Position numbers and translations under genes: made by a program. 64,000 nt of DNA from Roseivirga sp. (GTDB lineage: Bacteria > Bacteroidota > Bacteroidia > Cytophagales > Cyclobacteriaceae), in contig JAAWWF010000007.1 of NCBI GenBank assembly GCA_021404565.1, positions 278,724 to 342,723 on the forward strand. The letters are read 5' to 3'. Under the pieces are notes generated by a model. That model made no database searches, was not told where the DNA came from, and was given only the letters and a program-made list of their open reading frames with translations. Below, one piece after another: positions 1 through 8,225 of this stretch (positions within the stretch are counted from its first letter, which is position 1; every line of letters begins with the position of its first letter).

Positions 1-2
1 CT

Positions 3-119
3 GTTGGCGTGGCAAGCTTTATCAGCAAGGACAATATGTTACTTTACACCAATTCGGGCGTTACCGAGACGGATTCTACCACGGTGTTTTACAGAGCACG
101 ATTAAAAGAAATAGAATGA
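3..119 (+). CDS. 3' end of a CDS entering from the left edge
   Basis: An open frame runs in from the window edge and ends with TGA at 117-119, giving 38 C-terminal residues that finish in ...RARLKEIE. The stop overlaps the ATG of the next gene (ATGA at 116-119), a typical translational-coupling junction, which is the main reason to believe this frame rather than the other two. The fragment is too short to assign to a family. The residues look like a beta-strand-rich exported protein, but that is only an impression. Confidence 0.5.
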   Translation, partial: VGVASFISKDNMLLYTNSGVTETDSTTVFYRARLKEIE

Positions 120-550
120 AGAAGAGAGCTTCTGTTTTCATCATAATCGGCCTGTTTAGCTTCATTTCAGCTTGTAAGGATTCAAGGAGTCAGGAAGTGA
201 TCATCAGTTCTGTCAATGCCGCCTTTGAGCCTTCGGGGAATAACGAAAACAAGACATTGCTGGTCGTTTCGAGTGCTGATTGCGGGAATTGTTTCGTGAC
301 CGAGCTGGAAGAATTTCTGAAGACTGAAAAGCTCGATGCCACGCTTGTGGTCAGCTTTGAAGAGCGTAAGGCTAAAGAGCTCGATAAGAAGGTCATTGAC
401 CTGTTGACAGAAAATGCAATCCCTGTATTCAAGAAGGAATCCCTGAGCTTGCTTGTGGAAATTGGAAAGTACTCTGGCAGTCCAAAGTCCCCGTATATTC
501 TACGGTATGGAAACAGAAATCTACAAATAGAATCCCTGGTAAGGCATTGA
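116..550 (+). CDS. Small lipoprotein with thioredoxin-like CxxC motif
   Basis: This 144-residue protein begins with a lipoprotein signal peptide: two lysines, a hydrophobic stretch and a lipobox ending at Cys20 (ISAC). After the lipobox comes a short strand (LLVVSS) followed by ADCGNC, which resembles a thioredoxin-fold strand leading into a CxxC redox pair at about residues 56-59. The rest of the fold is weak and I see no clear cis-proline segment, so a redox role is inference. Its start overlaps the stop of the upstream gene, so the two are probably co-translated. It ends 8 bp from the convergent msrC-like gene. A peroxiredoxin- or TlpA-like envelope protein is possible; plain 'unknown lipoprotein' is the safe reading. 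Confidence 0.7.
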   Translation: MKKRASVFIIIGLFSFISACKDSRSQEVIISSVNAAFEPSGNNENKTLLVVSSADCGNCFVTELEEFLKTEKLDATLVVSFEERKAKELDKKVIDLLTENAIPVFKKESLSLLVEIGKYSGSPKSPYILRYGNRNLQIESLVRH

Positions 551-558
551 GCTACAGC

Positions 559-1041
559 TCACAAAAATTTCTCTACTACACGCATTAGCTGTTCCAGGTA
601 TTCCTTGTCCGTTTCGTCAAAGTCACTCACTTGATCAGAATCCACATCGAGGATCAAAGCCACCTTACCATCCTTAAAGGCCGGTAATACAATCTCTGAC
701 TTCGAGTCTGAGCTACAGGCGATATGCCCGGGAAATGCATCCACATCTTCAACCACTATGGTTTCTGCCTTCTCCCATGAGGTGCCACAAACACCCTTGC
801 CCATTCTGATGCGTGTACAGGCAATGGGTCCCTGAAAAGGCCCAAGAACCAACTCATCTTCTTTTACCAGGTAAAAACCCACCCAGAAAAAGTCCATTCC
901 ATATTTCAGGGCAGAGGCGATATTGGCCAGGTTGGCCGTAAGGTCAGGTTCACCCGTAACCAGTGCCTCTATTTGAGGTAGCAGTCCTTTATATTTCCCG
1001 GCCTTGTCAGCCGCTTCAGATACGATCAGTTCTTCAGCCAT
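559..1041 (-). CDS. msrC: Free methionine-(R)-sulfoxide reductase (GAF domain)
   Basis: This is a single-GAF-domain protein of 160 residues, the usual length for fRMsr enzymes, which reduce free methionine-R-sulfoxide in the cytoplasm using thioredoxin. The family's three conserved cysteines are present at residues 75, 85 and 109. Their spacing (10 and 24) equals that of Cys84/94/118 in the E. coli enzyme. The segments FFWVGFYLV and GVCGTSW are characteristic. The gene lies 52 bp downstream of ribD on the same strand and may be co-transcribed with it. Nothing in the sequence suggests truncation. Confidence 0.9.
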   Translation of the reverse strand: MAEELIVSEAADKAGKYKGLLPQIEALVTGEPDLTANLANIASALKYGMDFFWVGFYLVKEDELVLGPFQGPIACTRIRMGKGVCGTSWEKAETIVVEDVDAFPGHIACSSDSKSEIVLPAFKDGKVALILDVDSDQVSDFDETDKEYLEQLMRVVEKFL

Positions 1042-1093
1042 GATTTCTTAATTAGCTATTGTTGAACGGAGTTTGATGTGGAAATGGTTCCTC

Positions 1094-2122
1094 CTAAACA
1101 TTACGATAAACTCTTAAATCGTCATTTCCTATGGACATTGTTTCAATGGGACCTGATGTTAAGACAGGAGCAGCGATGCCTTCGCCAAAGGTCGTCTCAC
1201 TTTGAAACACCCTGGCCTCATCCCAAAGTCCCTCTCTGATTAATGAGTTAAGCAGACCTGAACCGCCCTCAACCAACACTGACTGGACTTTTCGACTGTG
1301 CAAATTGGCAAAGAGCTCTCTTATAAAACCATCTTCTTTAAGTTTGACAAAGTCCAGGTTGGCATGACTTTCTGACTTCTTCAGATTGTAGCAGACCGTT
1401 GGTTGATTACCATCAAACAATTGCAAGCCTTCCGGCAATCTAAGCTCCTTGTCTATTACCACCCTTAGCGGGTCTGTTCCCTCCACACCTCTGACGTTGA
1501 GCTTAGGGTCATCGTGCAGAGAAGTGTTAGTACCCACCATTATGGCATCTTCTTCAGCCCTCATTTGATGTACCAGCTGTCGGGAGGTTTTTCCACTAAT
1601 CCATTTGGAGTCGAAATTCTTTCTGGCAACAAAACCATCTCTGGTCTGGGCCCATTTCAATAGTATATAAGGCCGTTGCTTTTCAATGGCCGTAAAGAAA
1701 CGGGCATTCAGCTCCCGGGCTTTCTCCTCTAACATGCCATAATCCACCTGAATACCGGCCGATTCCATTCTGGTAATGCCTTTGCCGCCCACTAATGGGT
1801 TGCTGTCTTTAACCGCCACGACCACCCTTTTAACCTTGAGCTCTATCAGCAAGTCAGCACAGGGCGGTGTTTTTCCATAATGAGCACAGGGCTCGAGCGA
1901 TACATAACAGGTACTTTCGCTCAGCAGGGTTTTGTCTGCCACACTGGCAATGGCGTTTACTTCCGCATGACCTTCGCCATACTTACGGTGCCAGCCTTCA
2001 CCAATAATCTTCTCGTCATGCACGATGACACAACCCACCAGAGGGTTAGGACTCACTGTGCCCCAGCCCTTCTCAGCCAGGTCCAGTGCTCTTTGCATAT
2101 ACAGAGAATCCATCGCTTCCAT
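1094..2122 (-). CDS. ribD: Bifunctional riboflavin biosynthesis deaminase/reductase RibD
   Basis: RibD carries out the second and third steps of riboflavin synthesis in the cytoplasm: deamination of the pyrimidine ring, then NADPH-dependent reduction of the ribosyl side chain. The N-terminal zinc deaminase domain shows HAE at residues 52-54 and the PCxxxGxTPPC-type motif with Cys79 and Cys88. The C-terminal half (from about residue 150, ILLKWAQTRDGFVA) is the RibD_C reductase domain, with VEGGSGLLNSL near the end. At 342 residues the length is normal for the two-domain enzyme. The first ATG at 2122 is used, although an ATG three codons later is equally possible. It is divergent from prmC, with 40 bp between the start codons. 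Other rib genes are not in this window. Confidence 0.95.
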   Translation of the reverse strand: MEAMDSLYMQRALDLAEKGWGTVSPNPLVGCVIVHDEKIIGEGWHRKYGEGHAEVNAIASVADKTLLSESTCYVSLEPCAHYGKTPPCADLLIELKVKRVVVAVKDSNPLVGGKGITRMESAGIQVDYGMLEEKARELNARFFTAIEKQRPYILLKWAQTRDGFVARKNFDSKWISGKTSRQLVHQMRAEEDAIMVGTNTSLHDDPKLNVRGVEGTDPLRVVIDKELRLPEGLQLFDGNQPTVCYNLKKSESHANLDFVKLKEDGFIRELFANLHSRKVQSVLVEGGSGLLNSLIREGLWDEARVFQSETTFGEGIAAPVLTSGPIETMSIGNDDLRVYRNV

Positions 2123-2162
2123 TGGGGTGCAATTTAGGGAAGAAATGATGTAATTTTAAGGC

Positions 2163-3014
2163 ATGCAGACTATCCCGTCTAAGGATTTGGTAACATTTAT
2201 CGCCACCCGGCTTGAAAGCATTTATGATCCCCGGGAGGCAATGAATATCGGCAGAGAAATACTGCGTCATTTTTATCAAATCGATCGGCTTCAGCTAAGT
2301 ATGAATGAGCCGGTGGGCTTTGCAAAAAGCGAAGAGGAAAAAGTACTGCAGATTATTAAGAGGTTATTGGCTAAGGAACCACTTCAACATATAGTTGGAT
2401 CCATTGAGTTTTATGGTCTGGAATTTAAGGTTGATACCAGAGCGCTCATTCCCCGACCGGAAACGGAAGAACTGGTTGATTGGATCATCACGAACCACCC
2501 TGAGCCTGCCTTGAAAGTGCTGGACATAGGAACAGGGACAGGTTGTATCCCCGTTGCCCTGGCGAAAAACCTGAATACTCCCTCCATTGCTGCTTTAGAT
2601 ATAAGTAAGGAAGCCCTGGCACTTGCTCATGAAAATGCCAGACTGAATGAGATCAATATTGACTTTCAACAACTGAACGTTCTTGAAGAGACTTTGACAG
2701 AAAGCTACGACCTCATAGTAAGCAACCCTCCCTATATACCGGAAGCTGATAAAAGGCTCATGTCTGCCAATGTGTTGGATTATGAGCCGGACCTTGCCCT
2801 TTTTGTACCAGACCAGGAGCCCTTGCTCTTCTATGACCGTATTGCCATGTTGGCTTCAGACTCACTGACCTTTGGTGGTACTCTTTATTTTGAAATTCAC
2901 GAGGCCTATGGCTCTGCTATGATCGATTTACTGACAGACAAAGGCTTCATACATGTTGAGCTTAAGCAGGATCTGCAGGGTAAAGACCGAATGATCAAGG
3001 CAGTAAAGCCCTGA
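2163..3014 (+). CDS. prmC: Peptide chain release factor N5-glutamine methyltransferase PrmC
   Basis: PrmC methylates the glutamine of the GGQ motif in release factors RF1 and RF2, using S-adenosylmethionine. The protein has 283 residues, with a helical N-terminal domain up to about residue 90 and a class I methyltransferase domain after it. The SAM-binding glycine loop DIGTGTG is at about residues 121-127. The catalytic NPPY motif is at residues 188-191, followed by IPE as is usual in HemK/PrmC proteins. The start ATG at 2163 gives a normal N-terminus. The ribD start lies 40 bp away on the other strand, so the two share a short divergent promoter region. Confidence 0.95.
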   Translation: MQTIPSKDLVTFIATRLESIYDPREAMNIGREILRHFYQIDRLQLSMNEPVGFAKSEEEKVLQIIKRLLAKEPLQHIVGSIEFYGLEFKVDTRALIPRPETEELVDWIITNHPEPALKVLDIGTGTGCIPVALAKNLNTPSIAALDISKEALALAHENARLNEINIDFQQLNVLEETLTESYDLIVSNPPYIPEADKRLMSANVLDYEPDLALFVPDQEPLLFYDRIAMLASDSLTFGGTLYFEIHEAYGSAMIDLLTDKGFIHVELKQDLQGKDRMIKAVKP

Positions 3015-3098
3015 AACTCTTAGGACTAATCAATTGAACCTATTCCGACATTCAAATGTCATTGGCTTTTGCCGAAAGAATTGGAGAAATTGAAACCC

Positions 3099-3632
3099 AT
3101 GCCTCGCTTTGTTAAAATCATCGGTACACTGTCTTTTGGCCTGTCTGCTCTATGGCTGTTGCTATCAGCGTTATCTATGGCTGCTCAACAAGAGGCCACC
3201 TTTACACTAAAAGGAGAAACGGTGCAAAGAAACATTCGCTTCAGCGACAGCAAAGGCAATCACATATTCGGCAAAATATATAATGACTACATCTGGGTGC
3301 GGTTTGCTACTTCCCCTGAAAAAGACGGTGAAAACTCAGACCACCTTGACATTGACATATGGAACTTCTCCGGGCCCGGCACTTATGAAGCCGAAGACCC
3401 TAAGGCCAGCAAACGTGAAGGAAAAAAATGGAACATCTGGTGGCATCAAGATGGAGACATATTTGTGAATCAAGTCAATTCCAGTCCCTGTCAATTGATA
3501 ATTGAGCAGGAAGGAGAAGAGTTCATTGGCAGTTTCAGCTGTAAAGGCCTCAAGCTCAACAAAGGTGACACGGAGCTGAATATTGAAAATGGCAGTTTCA
3601 GACTAACCCCTGTAAAGGGTGATAGCAAATGA
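3099..3632 (+). CDS. Exported protein of unknown function
   Basis: From the ATG at 3099 this gives 177 residues starting MPRFVKIIGTLSFG, a good Sec signal peptide with likely cleavage near residue 30 (SMAAQQ). An in-frame TTG at 3069 would add ten residues and weaken the signal, so I prefer the ATG. The mature part is hydrophilic, strand-rich and has two cysteines in the C-terminal third, which could form a disulfide. I do not recognise the family. The gene ends 7 bp before the start of an alpha/beta hydrolase and is probably co-transcribed with it. Confidence 0.75.
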   Translation: MPRFVKIIGTLSFGLSALWLLLSALSMAAQQEATFTLKGETVQRNIRFSDSKGNHIFGKIYNDYIWVRFATSPEKDGENSDHLDIDIWNFSGPGTYEAEDPKASKREGKKWNIWWHQDGDIFVNQVNSSPCQLIIEQEGEEFIGSFSCKGLKLNKGDTELNIENGSFRLTPVKGDSK

Positions 3633-3639
3633 CAAAAAC

Positions 3640-4320
3640 ATGAAAGACCTCATACTTCTACATGGCGCACTGGGCTCTCAATCTCTTTTCGGGCCTCTTA
3701 AAAACGAACTCACAAATGACTATGAGCTTTATAGTTTCAACCTGAGCGGCCATGGCCAGACTCCATTTAATACCAGTGGTTTTGGCATTGAGGTCTTTGC
3801 GGAGGAATTGAACAACTTCATTCAATCCAGACATCTGGTCAAACCGCTGATTTTCGGTTATAGTATGGGGGGCTATGTTGCTCTTTATCTTGAGGCCATC
3901 AATCCCGGTAGCTTTGCACAAATCATGACCCTGGGTACCAAATTTGGGTGGAACCCTGAAGCTTCTCGCAAAGAAGCATCAAGGCTAAAACCCGATATCA
4001 TTGAACAAAAAGCACCTGCCTTTGCCCAGATACTGGCCGCACGCCATGGCGATCAATGGAAGGATTTGATGGAAGCAACAGCTGAGATGATGCTGAATCT
4101 TGGCAATCAACCCTTGCTGAATTCTTCCACCCTGGCAACCATACAAACACGTGTTACTATCATGCGGGGTGATCAGGATCAAATGGTAAACCGGGAAGAA
4201 TCGGAAGCTGCGGCTTACAACATTCCTGACGGAAGCTACATTGAACTCCAGAAGACTCCTCACCCCATTGAAAAAGTAGCTCCCGCTATGCTTGCAGCTC
4301 GACTCAAGTCTGATAGATAG
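3640..4320 (+). CDS. Alpha/beta-fold hydrolase
   Basis: This is a 226-residue alpha/beta hydrolase starting MKDLILLHGALGS, where HG is the oxyanion-hole region. The nucleophile elbow is GYSMGG. Candidate acid and base residues of the triad are the Asp of MRGDQD and the His of TPHPIE near the C-terminus. An in-frame GTG at 3619 overlaps the previous gene; the ATG at 3640, 7 bp after that gene's stop, fits the fold better. There is no signal peptide, so it is probably cytoplasmic. The substrate cannot be read from the sequence; small esters or acyl thioesters are typical for this size class. Confidence 0.85.
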   Translation: MKDLILLHGALGSQSLFGPLKNELTNDYELYSFNLSGHGQTPFNTSGFGIEVFAEELNNFIQSRHLVKPLIFGYSMGGYVALYLEAINPGSFAQIMTLGTKFGWNPEASRKEASRLKPDIIEQKAPAFAQILAARHGDQWKDLMEATAEMMLNLGNQPLLNSSTLATIQTRVTIMRGDQDQMVNREESEAAAYNIPDGSYIELQKTPHPIEKVAPAMLAARLKSDR

Positions 4321-4376
4321 ATTTTAACCGAAGTCATCATAATCACTTTCTGCCCACAACCTGACAAGGCCAATTT

Positions 4377-4430
4377 ACTATTTCTTTAGCAGATGTACTA
4401 TTTATATAGTTTTTCTACTATATTTATAGT
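4377..4430 (+). promoter_or_regulatory. Three phased palindromic operator sites for the BlaI-type repressor
   Basis: Two perfect palindromes of the form ACTAT-N4-ATAGT lie at 4397-4410 and 4417-4430. A third, degenerate copy (ACTAT intact, right arm TTAGC) is at 4377-4390. The left arms are exactly 20 bp apart, about two helical turns, so bound dimers would sit on one face of the DNA. The last palindrome touches the ATG of the repressor gene, leaving no room for a separate ribosome-binding site. BlaI/MecI repressors are known to bind short dyads and to repress their own operons; assignment of these sites to the adjacent repressor is inference. Confidence 0.65.
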
Positions 4431-4799
4431 ATGAAGGAACTCACTAAGGCGGAAGAACGCATCATGCAACTACTCTGGAAGCTTGAAAAAGCCTTTACCA
4501 GGGAGATTGTGGATGAGTTTGAAAATAATAAACCCAGCTATACCACAGTGGCTACGGTACTCACCGTACTGGAACAAAAAGGCTTTGTGGCAAATGAAAA
4601 GCTCGGAAACAGCAAGCGGTACCATCCCCTGGTTACCAAAGAGCAGTACAGTGACTTTGCCCTGAACAATGTGGTGGGCAAGTATTTTGAAGGTTCGCTC
4701 AGCAAGTTGGTGTCATTCTTTACAGAGAAGAAAGATATGGACCTGGATGAGCTGAACGAGATTATGGACATCATAGAAAAGAACAAAAAAGAGAAGTAA
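4431..4799 (+). CDS. BlaI/MecI/CopY-family transcriptional repressor
   Basis: The 122-residue protein matches the BlaI family over its full length: an N-terminal winged helix beginning LTKAEERIMQLLW, the recognition helix region PSYTTVATVLTVLEQKG, and a C-terminal dimerisation helix rich in Asp, Glu and Lys. BlaI-type repressors bind palindromic operators as dimers and are inactivated by proteolysis triggered by a BlaR1-type M56 membrane protease. Here it is the first gene of an operon with three such proteases, the first starting 1 nt after its stop. Palindromic sites immediately upstream indicate autoregulation. There is no beta-lactamase gene in the window, so antibiotic resistance should not be assumed. 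Confidence 0.93.
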   Translation: MKELTKAEERIMQLLWKLEKAFTREIVDEFENNKPSYTTVATVLTVLEQKGFVANEKLGNSKRYHPLVTKEQYSDFALNNVVGKYFEGSLSKLVSFFTEKKDMDLDELNEIMDIIEKNKKEK

Positions 4800-4800
4800 T

Positions 4801-6525
4801 ATGCTATCCAGCCTATTTCTATTTAGTTTAAAAAGCAGTGTCGTGCTTTGTGTGCTCTATCTCGCATATCATTTCCTGTTCAGGAAAAACACACATTTTC
4901 ATACGAGGCGAATTATTCTGCTCGTGATTATCGGGGCTTCCTTATCGCTCCCAATGCTGCAGTATGAAACCAGCAGCAAGCTGGCTCCGGAAAGTCCTGC
5001 CATACGACAATTTGACAAGCTAGCCCAACCAGAAGGTGAAAATGGTCTGAAATTCAAAACTCAGACGACTGTGGCCAGTGGGCCTGTCAAAAATGAAGCA
5101 TCAGTCCCTAAGACAAAAAGTAGCTTCAATTGGTTGAAGACAGCCAGTCTCGGCTATCTGGGTGGTGTCATCATCATGTTCGCTCTGTTTCTTTTAGAGG
5201 TGATTCGCCTGGGCTGGATACTTGGAAGAGGAAAAGCCAGGCATGACCTGAATCGTATGGCTGTGACGCATAAACTCATCAAGTTTCCATTTTCTTTTTG
5301 GCGATGGATTTTTCTACCCCAGGACCTCATTTACGACAAGGAAACCTGGGAAATGATACAAGAGCATGAGAACGTGCACCTGAACCAGGGACATACACTG
5401 GATGTACTGTTTTCCACCATTCTGCGCTGCTTGCTCTGGTTCAATCCGGCAGTATATTTTCTTCATAAAAACATCAAAGACAATCATGAGGCCCTGGCAG
5501 ACAGAACAATCCTCGAAGAGCATGACTTGTCAAAATACAGTCAGGCACTGCTAGAAGTATGCCTTCAAACAGGCACGCTGAATCTCGGCCATGCCTTCGC
5601 TCTCAAATCCAATCTCTCAAAAAGAATCAACACTATGAATTTGTCTAAAACATCTCTCGGAAAGTCGGTTTTGTCACTACTGCTCTTTTGTGCCATTAGC
5701 GTGGGTTTGTTTACCCAAACAAGCCTTTATGGACAGCAAAGAGAAATGAAAAAAGAGGATAAGGAAATGATTCAAAAAGCTATTGATAGTGGCGTGATGA
5801 CTTTTGCATTTATGGCTCGCAATAAACTTGCTGAAAGACATCAGCGGGTTCTCGAAAAACTGCAGAGACTTAACCCTGATGTAAAGCTGAAATGGGAATA
5901 TCAAAAGGACAATACAATACTAGAGTACCTGCAAGAGTACCGACCCAATCAGGAAACCTTGTATTTCGATAAAATATCGAAGGAAGACAAAGAGAGCATC
6001 TACAACCAGGCCATTGCCGATACGACAAGGGGATTTTTCGGCATAAAGGGTTTGGAAATCGACAAGAGAGTTGTTGCAGATAAAATCCAGGCATCCATCA
6101 CTGATGACTACAACTACCTGCTCATCTATGAGCTTAAAGCGGACCCCTGGGCCGAAGAAAATCAGGTCGTTTATGAAATGAATCAGGTCGATATTCTTCC
6201 CGAGCCTATAGGCGGTATCGACAACTTTGTAAGAGCCATAGCCTTAGACAGCGAATTACCGGACGGTATTAGTCAAAGTGACTTGCCCGCCACGGTCGAT
6301 TTTGAGTTTGTGGTAAAGGGTGGCCGTGGGGTTACCAGCATGAACCTGGTAACCGAGCTGAAAGGAAACAGAAAGAAGCAGGACAAGATTTACAAGTTCT
6401 TTGGTGTGCTTCATAACAGCATTCGCAGCAAGGTCAGAACAGTTTACTCCTGGAAAAAAGGCATGAAAGATGGCAAAGAGGTAAACGTAAGAATGATAGT
6501 ATCCATCCCAACCAAGTATATGTAA
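4801..6525 (+). CDS. M56 (BlaR1-type) membrane protease with TonB-like C-terminus, copy 1
   Basis: This 574-residue protein has BlaR1-like architecture. Two N-terminal membrane helices (about 5-22 and 37-53) are followed by a third near 117-137. The cytoplasmic zinc protease domain has HENVH at 189-193 and a downstream glutamate in NHEALAD (Glu230). A fourth membrane helix lies near 290-310. The remaining 260 residues should be periplasmic and end in a region like the TonB C-terminal domain (PEPIGG, a strand FEFVVKGG, and W-x-x-G-x-x-x-G near the end). There is no penicillin-binding sensor domain. By analogy with BlaR1 it should cleave or trigger cleavage of the BlaI-type repressor on sensing an envelope signal; the signal is unknown. 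It begins one nucleotide after blaI and ends one nucleotide before copy 2. Confidence 0.9.
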   Translation: MLSSLFLFSLKSSVVLCVLYLAYHFLFRKNTHFHTRRIILLVIIGASLSLPMLQYETSSKLAPESPAIRQFDKLAQPEGENGLKFKTQTTVASGPVKNEASVPKTKSSFNWLKTASLGYLGGVIIMFALFLLEVIRLGWILGRGKARHDLNRMAVTHKLIKFPFSFWRWIFLPQDLIYDKETWEMIQEHENVHLNQGHTLDVLFSTILRCLLWFNPAVYFLHKNIKDNHEALADRTILEEHDLSKYSQALLEVCLQTGTLNLGHAFALKSNLSKRINTMNLSKTSLGKSVLSLLLFCAISVGLFTQTSLYGQQREMKKEDKEMIQKAIDSGVMTFAFMARNKLAERHQRVLEKLQRLNPDVKLKWEYQKDNTILEYLQEYRPNQETLYFDKISKEDKESIYNQAIADTTRGFFGIKGLEIDKRVVADKIQASITDDYNYLLIYELKADPWAEENQVVYEMNQVDILPEPIGGIDNFVRAIALDSELPDGISQSDLPATVDFEFVVKGGRGVTSMNLVTELKGNRKKQDKIYKFFGVLHNSIRSKVRTVYSWKKGMKDGKEVNVRMIVSIPTKYM

Positions 6526-6526
6526 T

Positions 6527-8224
6527 ATGATATTCAGCCTCTTTCTATATGCCCTCAAGAGTAGTATTGTGCTTTGCGTTTTATATGGGGCCTATCATGT
6601 TCTGTTTAAAAAGAACTCACATTTTCAGACCAGGCGCAGTCTCATGCTCCTGATTCTGGGTGCTGCCTTGTTGCTACCCGTTATTGAGTATAACACCAGC
6701 AATGATCTGGCTCCCGAAAATCCTTCGATTGAAATTGTGGACGAGCTCGAAACCAGCAAGCTCGAAAAGGAGCTGTTGACTAAAAAGGAAAAAGAAATTG
6801 GCTCCCGAATAGAAACCAATCTTTCCAGTAACACCCACTATGACTGGCTTGCTTATCTGACCTATGTATATGGCGCAGGCCTGGCAATAGCCTTCCTGCT
6901 CTTTCTGATAGAAATCGGCCATATCAGCCGGATAATACATAGTGCAAAAGCTCGTCATGACCTGGACAGAATTGCCATTACTCATCAAAAGATCCGTTTT
7001 CCATTTTCTTTCTGGCGCTGGATTTTTCTACCGGCTCATCTTACTTATAATGACACCACCTGGAAACTGATTCAGGAGCATGAGAATGTACACCTGCAGC
7101 AGGGTCATAGCATTGATGTTTTCATCTCCTCACTGGTCAAGTGCTTGCTCTGGTTCAACCCCGTCATCTATCTGCTACAAAAAAGCATGAAAGATAATCA
7201 TGAGGCATTGGCAGACCGAAGTGTGCTCAAAGACAATGACATTTCAAATTACAGTAAAGCTTTGCTGGAGGTCTGTATGCAAACAGGTTCGTTGAACCTG
7301 GGTCATTCATTTGCCTTAAAATCAAACCTGGCCAAAAGGCTGAACACCATGAATATGTCACCGACAGGGGTTCTTCGCTCGGTGCTTTCTCTTATGATTT
7401 TTGCCTTGATAGGCTTTGGAGTATTTACCCAAACAAGCATGCACGGACGCAGCTTTTATCAACGCACCATCACTCCTCAGAATTTGGATGAGGGCTTTGT
7501 GATGATGCCCTATGGTGCCAGGATATTATCTGCCAGGCATCAACTTGTGATCCAGAAACTGCAAAATCTTCACCCTGAAAAAGAATATCGCTTTCACTAT
7601 ATGTCAGAAAATCAGCTGCACTCATACTCCGAAAGAGCAACCCCCAGGGTTAAAACGGAGTTCTTCGACAGGCTATCCGGAGAAGATAAGAAAAGCATGT
7701 ACGGGTTTGTCTTGCAGGACAGCACTCAGCAATCTGCCCACCTCCGATCATCAGGTATGAGCGGTGCCGAAATCAACGAACTGATCTGGCAGTATATCGA
7801 AGATTATCAGAATTACATTGTCATTTATGAATGGCTCCCAAGCGAAATCCTGCCCCGGGAACGATCGGTATTTGAGATGGACGAAGTAGATGTTTTACCA
7901 GAGCCTTTTGGCGGCCTTGAGAATTTTGAGCGCACCATAGCACTGGACATCGAACTACCCGACCATATCAACAAAGCTGACCTGCCCGATAAAATCGAGT
8001 TTTCATTTGTAGTGGAAGGTGCCAATCAGATTTCATACCTGGACCTGGTTACCGAGCTCACTGACAGCTCGCCAGACAAAGAAGAGATTTATCAGTTTTT
8101 TCGCCAGATCAATGATTCCATCTTATCTAAAATCCGCTCGTACTATGGCTGGAAAAGGGGCATCAAAGATGGTGAGAAAGTAGATGTCCGTATGATCGTT
8201 TCCATTCCAACTGAATACATGTAA
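6527..8224 (+). CDS. M56 (BlaR1-type) membrane protease with TonB-like C-terminus, copy 2
   Basis: This is a 565-residue paralogue of the preceding gene, alike from the first helix (ALKSSIVLCVLYGAYH) to the last residues (RMIVSIPTEYM). The zinc motif HENVH is at 185-189, with the third-ligand region NHEALAD downstream. The middle part (about 310-430), facing the periplasm, is the least conserved compared with copy 1, as expected if each copy senses something different. The C-terminal TonB-like region is strongly kept (LPEPFGGLENF). It is separated from both neighbours by a single base after TAA, so all four genes are almost certainly one transcript. Confidence 0.9.
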   Translation: MIFSLFLYALKSSIVLCVLYGAYHVLFKKNSHFQTRRSLMLLILGAALLLPVIEYNTSNDLAPENPSIEIVDELETSKLEKELLTKKEKEIGSRIETNLSSNTHYDWLAYLTYVYGAGLAIAFLLFLIEIGHISRIIHSAKARHDLDRIAITHQKIRFPFSFWRWIFLPAHLTYNDTTWKLIQEHENVHLQQGHSIDVFISSLVKCLLWFNPVIYLLQKSMKDNHEALADRSVLKDNDISNYSKALLEVCMQTGSLNLGHSFALKSNLAKRLNTMNMSPTGVLRSVLSLMIFALIGFGVFTQTSMHGRSFYQRTITPQNLDEGFVMMPYGARILSARHQLVIQKLQNLHPEKEYRFHYMSENQLHSYSERATPRVKTEFFDRLSGEDKKSMYGFVLQDSTQQSAHLRSSGMSGAEINELIWQYIEDYQNYIVIYEWLPSEILPRERSVFEMDEVDVLPEPFGGLENFERTIALDIELPDHINKADLPDKIEFSFVVEGANQISYLDLVTELTDSSPDKEEIYQFFRQINDSILSKIRSYYGWKRGIKDGEKVDVRMIVSIPTEYM

Positions 8225-8225
8225 G

